A DNA stretch of 64,000 nt from Mesocentrotus franciscanus (lineage: Eukaryota > Echinodermata > Echinoidea > Camarodonta > Strongylocentrotidae). The notes below the pieces were generated by a model, which was given only the letters and a program-made list of their open reading frames with translations, did no database searches and was not told where the DNA came from. Made by a program: the position numbers and the translations under genes. Location: positions 54,029,271 through 54,093,270 of the forward strand of contig CP137666.1 in assembly GCA_037976565.1 (NCBI GenBank), read 5' to 3'. How positions within the stretch are numbered: position 1 is the stretch's first letter; the number at the start of each line of letters is the position of its first letter. This document shows positions 62,935 through 64,000 of the stretch, in pieces.

Positions 62935-63567
62935 GAGAGAGAGAGAGAGATGGAAAGGGGGTGGGGGTGATGGATTATTTGGAAGGGGAAATGGGGAAGG
63001 AATGTGATGATAAAAGAAAAAGACTCCCTCTCGTATCCCCATTCAATTCAATTCAATTCGTATTTATTTCATTTCCAACCGAAAGATAAACAAAGGCATT
63101 ACATATATTATTACAGAAAGTAAATCTTGATATAGGTACAAATACACTGTATGAACATAATAACATTATTACAAGAAATTCTTTAATTTCTGAGGAAATG
63201 GGGGGATCCACTAAAAAGCAGTGCTTGTAGTTTGTGGATCCCCCAGAAAGAAGGAAATAAAAAATTGTTTCAAATTGTGCCTACGATTCCATCGCTTTGA
63301 TCTCTCGCATGGCCGACATCTATTGCCCGCTCAGTACAACGTGTGGACCCACGTCAGACTATTATATACTAAGTTCGTATTTTACTTACCCATTGCATTT
63401 GTGAACCATTTAGGTTTGTTCTTCCAGGCCACCCCCACATAGTACACTGGTATCCCGAGTAGAGTGATGGCTAAACCTATTCCACAATCTACAGGGCTGC
63501 TGTAGATAGACATACACACCAGGAAGAGTGCACAACATACAAAGATGATCGGTATTACCAGAGGAAC
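62471..63567 (-). CDS. SLC7 light-chain amino-acid transporter, last two exons (partial)
   Basis: Exon 63390-63567 encodes VPLVIPIIFVCCALFLVC then MSIYSSPVDCGIGLAITLLG and IPVYYVGVAWKNKPKWF, the last two membrane segments and KPKWF motif of heteromeric amino-acid exchangers (LAT, y+LAT, xCT group). The donor GTAAGT at 63384-63389 joins, in phase, to exon 62471-62553, which follows TTTTTTTAACAG and reads NLTVFLQQLLMVVPQEDEER to the stop at 62471-62473. The VVPQE tail is typical of this group. These proteins pair with SLC3 heavy chains. Subtype cannot be set from the C-terminus, and the rest of the gene lies right of the window. Confidence 0.88.
62790..62960. repeat. (TA)n-(GA)n microsatellite
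   Basis: TATATATA followed by long GAGAGA runs inside the last SLC7 intron. Confidence 0.95.
63041..63260 (-). repeat. Retroposon-like tail with (GAATT)n
   Basis: ATTCAATTCAATTCAATTCG then TATTTATTTCATTTCC on the plus strand looks like the 3' tail (GAATT repeats and AATAAA) of a non-LTR element inserted on the minus strand. An inverted GGGGGATCCACTAAAAAG / GTGGATCCCCC pair follows at about 63201-63244. No reverse-transcriptase sequence is present. Confidence 0.45.
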
Positions 63568-63689
63568 CTGTTTGGATATGTAAGGACATGGCTCTTTTAA
63601 ACTGAAATATCCCATCTTCTAAAAACGATCGAGTGATGTGATTATGAATGCGTTCTCTCAGTGTATACAGATACGATACTCATAACATA

Positions 63690-63869
63690 AAGACATCAAC
63701 AATAACGATAACAATAAAAATGATGCTGCTGCTGATGATGATAATAATAATATTGAGAATGATGATGACAGTAATTCTAGCAATTACAATTATGATGATG
63801 ATCGTAATAATAATGGTAATAAGAACGATGATAATAGTGATAATAATAATAGGCCTAATAATATAGGCC

Positions 63870-63901
<32 letters not shown>

Positions 63902-64000
63902 CAAATAATACAAATAATAATAATAATAATAATGGTAACATTAATGAAAATAATAACAATACAAATACTTACAATAATAATAATGACAATAAGAAAAAGA
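63690..64000. repeat. ATG/AAT trinucleotide-rich tract
   Basis: Cryptic GATGAT, AATAAT and AACAATA repeats fill the end of the window, inside the SLC7 gene upstream of exon 63390-63567. No exon is seen in it. Confidence 0.85.

Noticed and set aside
62774..63042. Arg/Glu-rich and Ser/Leu-rich frames
   Set aside because: Translation of the GA microsatellite inside an SLC7 intron.
63221..63442. 73-aa frame near the SLC7 exon
   Set aside because: It runs antisense through the SLC7 exon and a repeat tail; no reverse-transcriptase or other motif seen.

Overview
This is a gene-bearing window from a metazoan nuclear genome, most likely an echinoderm and probably a sea urchin. The DNA is AT-rich. 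It has many short exons with GT-AG introns of 0.3-5 kb, dense MITE-like elements, and many copies of the TAGGCCTA-type octamer that I associate with echinoid DNA. The genus assignment is inference. No prokaryotic gene, CRISPR array, tRNA or rRNA gene was recognised.

Layout. (1) About 2.8-29.3 kb, minus strand: a CSDE1/UNR gene (multi-cold-shock-domain RNA-binding protein) with 22 coding exons and a 5'UTR exon behind a TATA-like promoter. All 850 codons can be followed, but three of the last five coding exons each lack one base. (2) 31.9-46.8 kb, plus strand: a complete 14-exon sodium/solute symporter gene of the SLC5 family (SLC5A8/A12-like). Its second-last exon is split by an 898-bp MITE with a TA target duplication. 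(3) 50.2-57.0 kb, minus strand: a complete cathepsin L gene (six coding exons, 336 aa, plus a 5'UTR exon). (4) 62.5-63.6 kb, minus strand: the last two exons of an SLC7 light-chain amino-acid transporter whose remainder lies beyond the right edge. CSDE1 and SLC5 are divergent. SLC5 and cathepsin L converge, with candidate poly(A) signals about 370 bp apart. The genes look like ordinary unlinked neighbours rather than one pathway.

The introns and spacers hold most of the novelty. There are two Helentron/HINE-like elements whose 140-150-bp minisatellite units each carry DR1-type nuclear-receptor half-sites. There are several hAT-like elements with 8-bp target duplications, and a Mutator-like MITE family with a 9-bp duplication in two copies. 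Two GTGCCCC-rich hAT-like copies lie in opposite orientation around SLC5 exons 9-10. A satellite array has amplified half of an inserted transposon, and exon-fragment duplications inside CSDE1 create an in-frame alternative acceptor.
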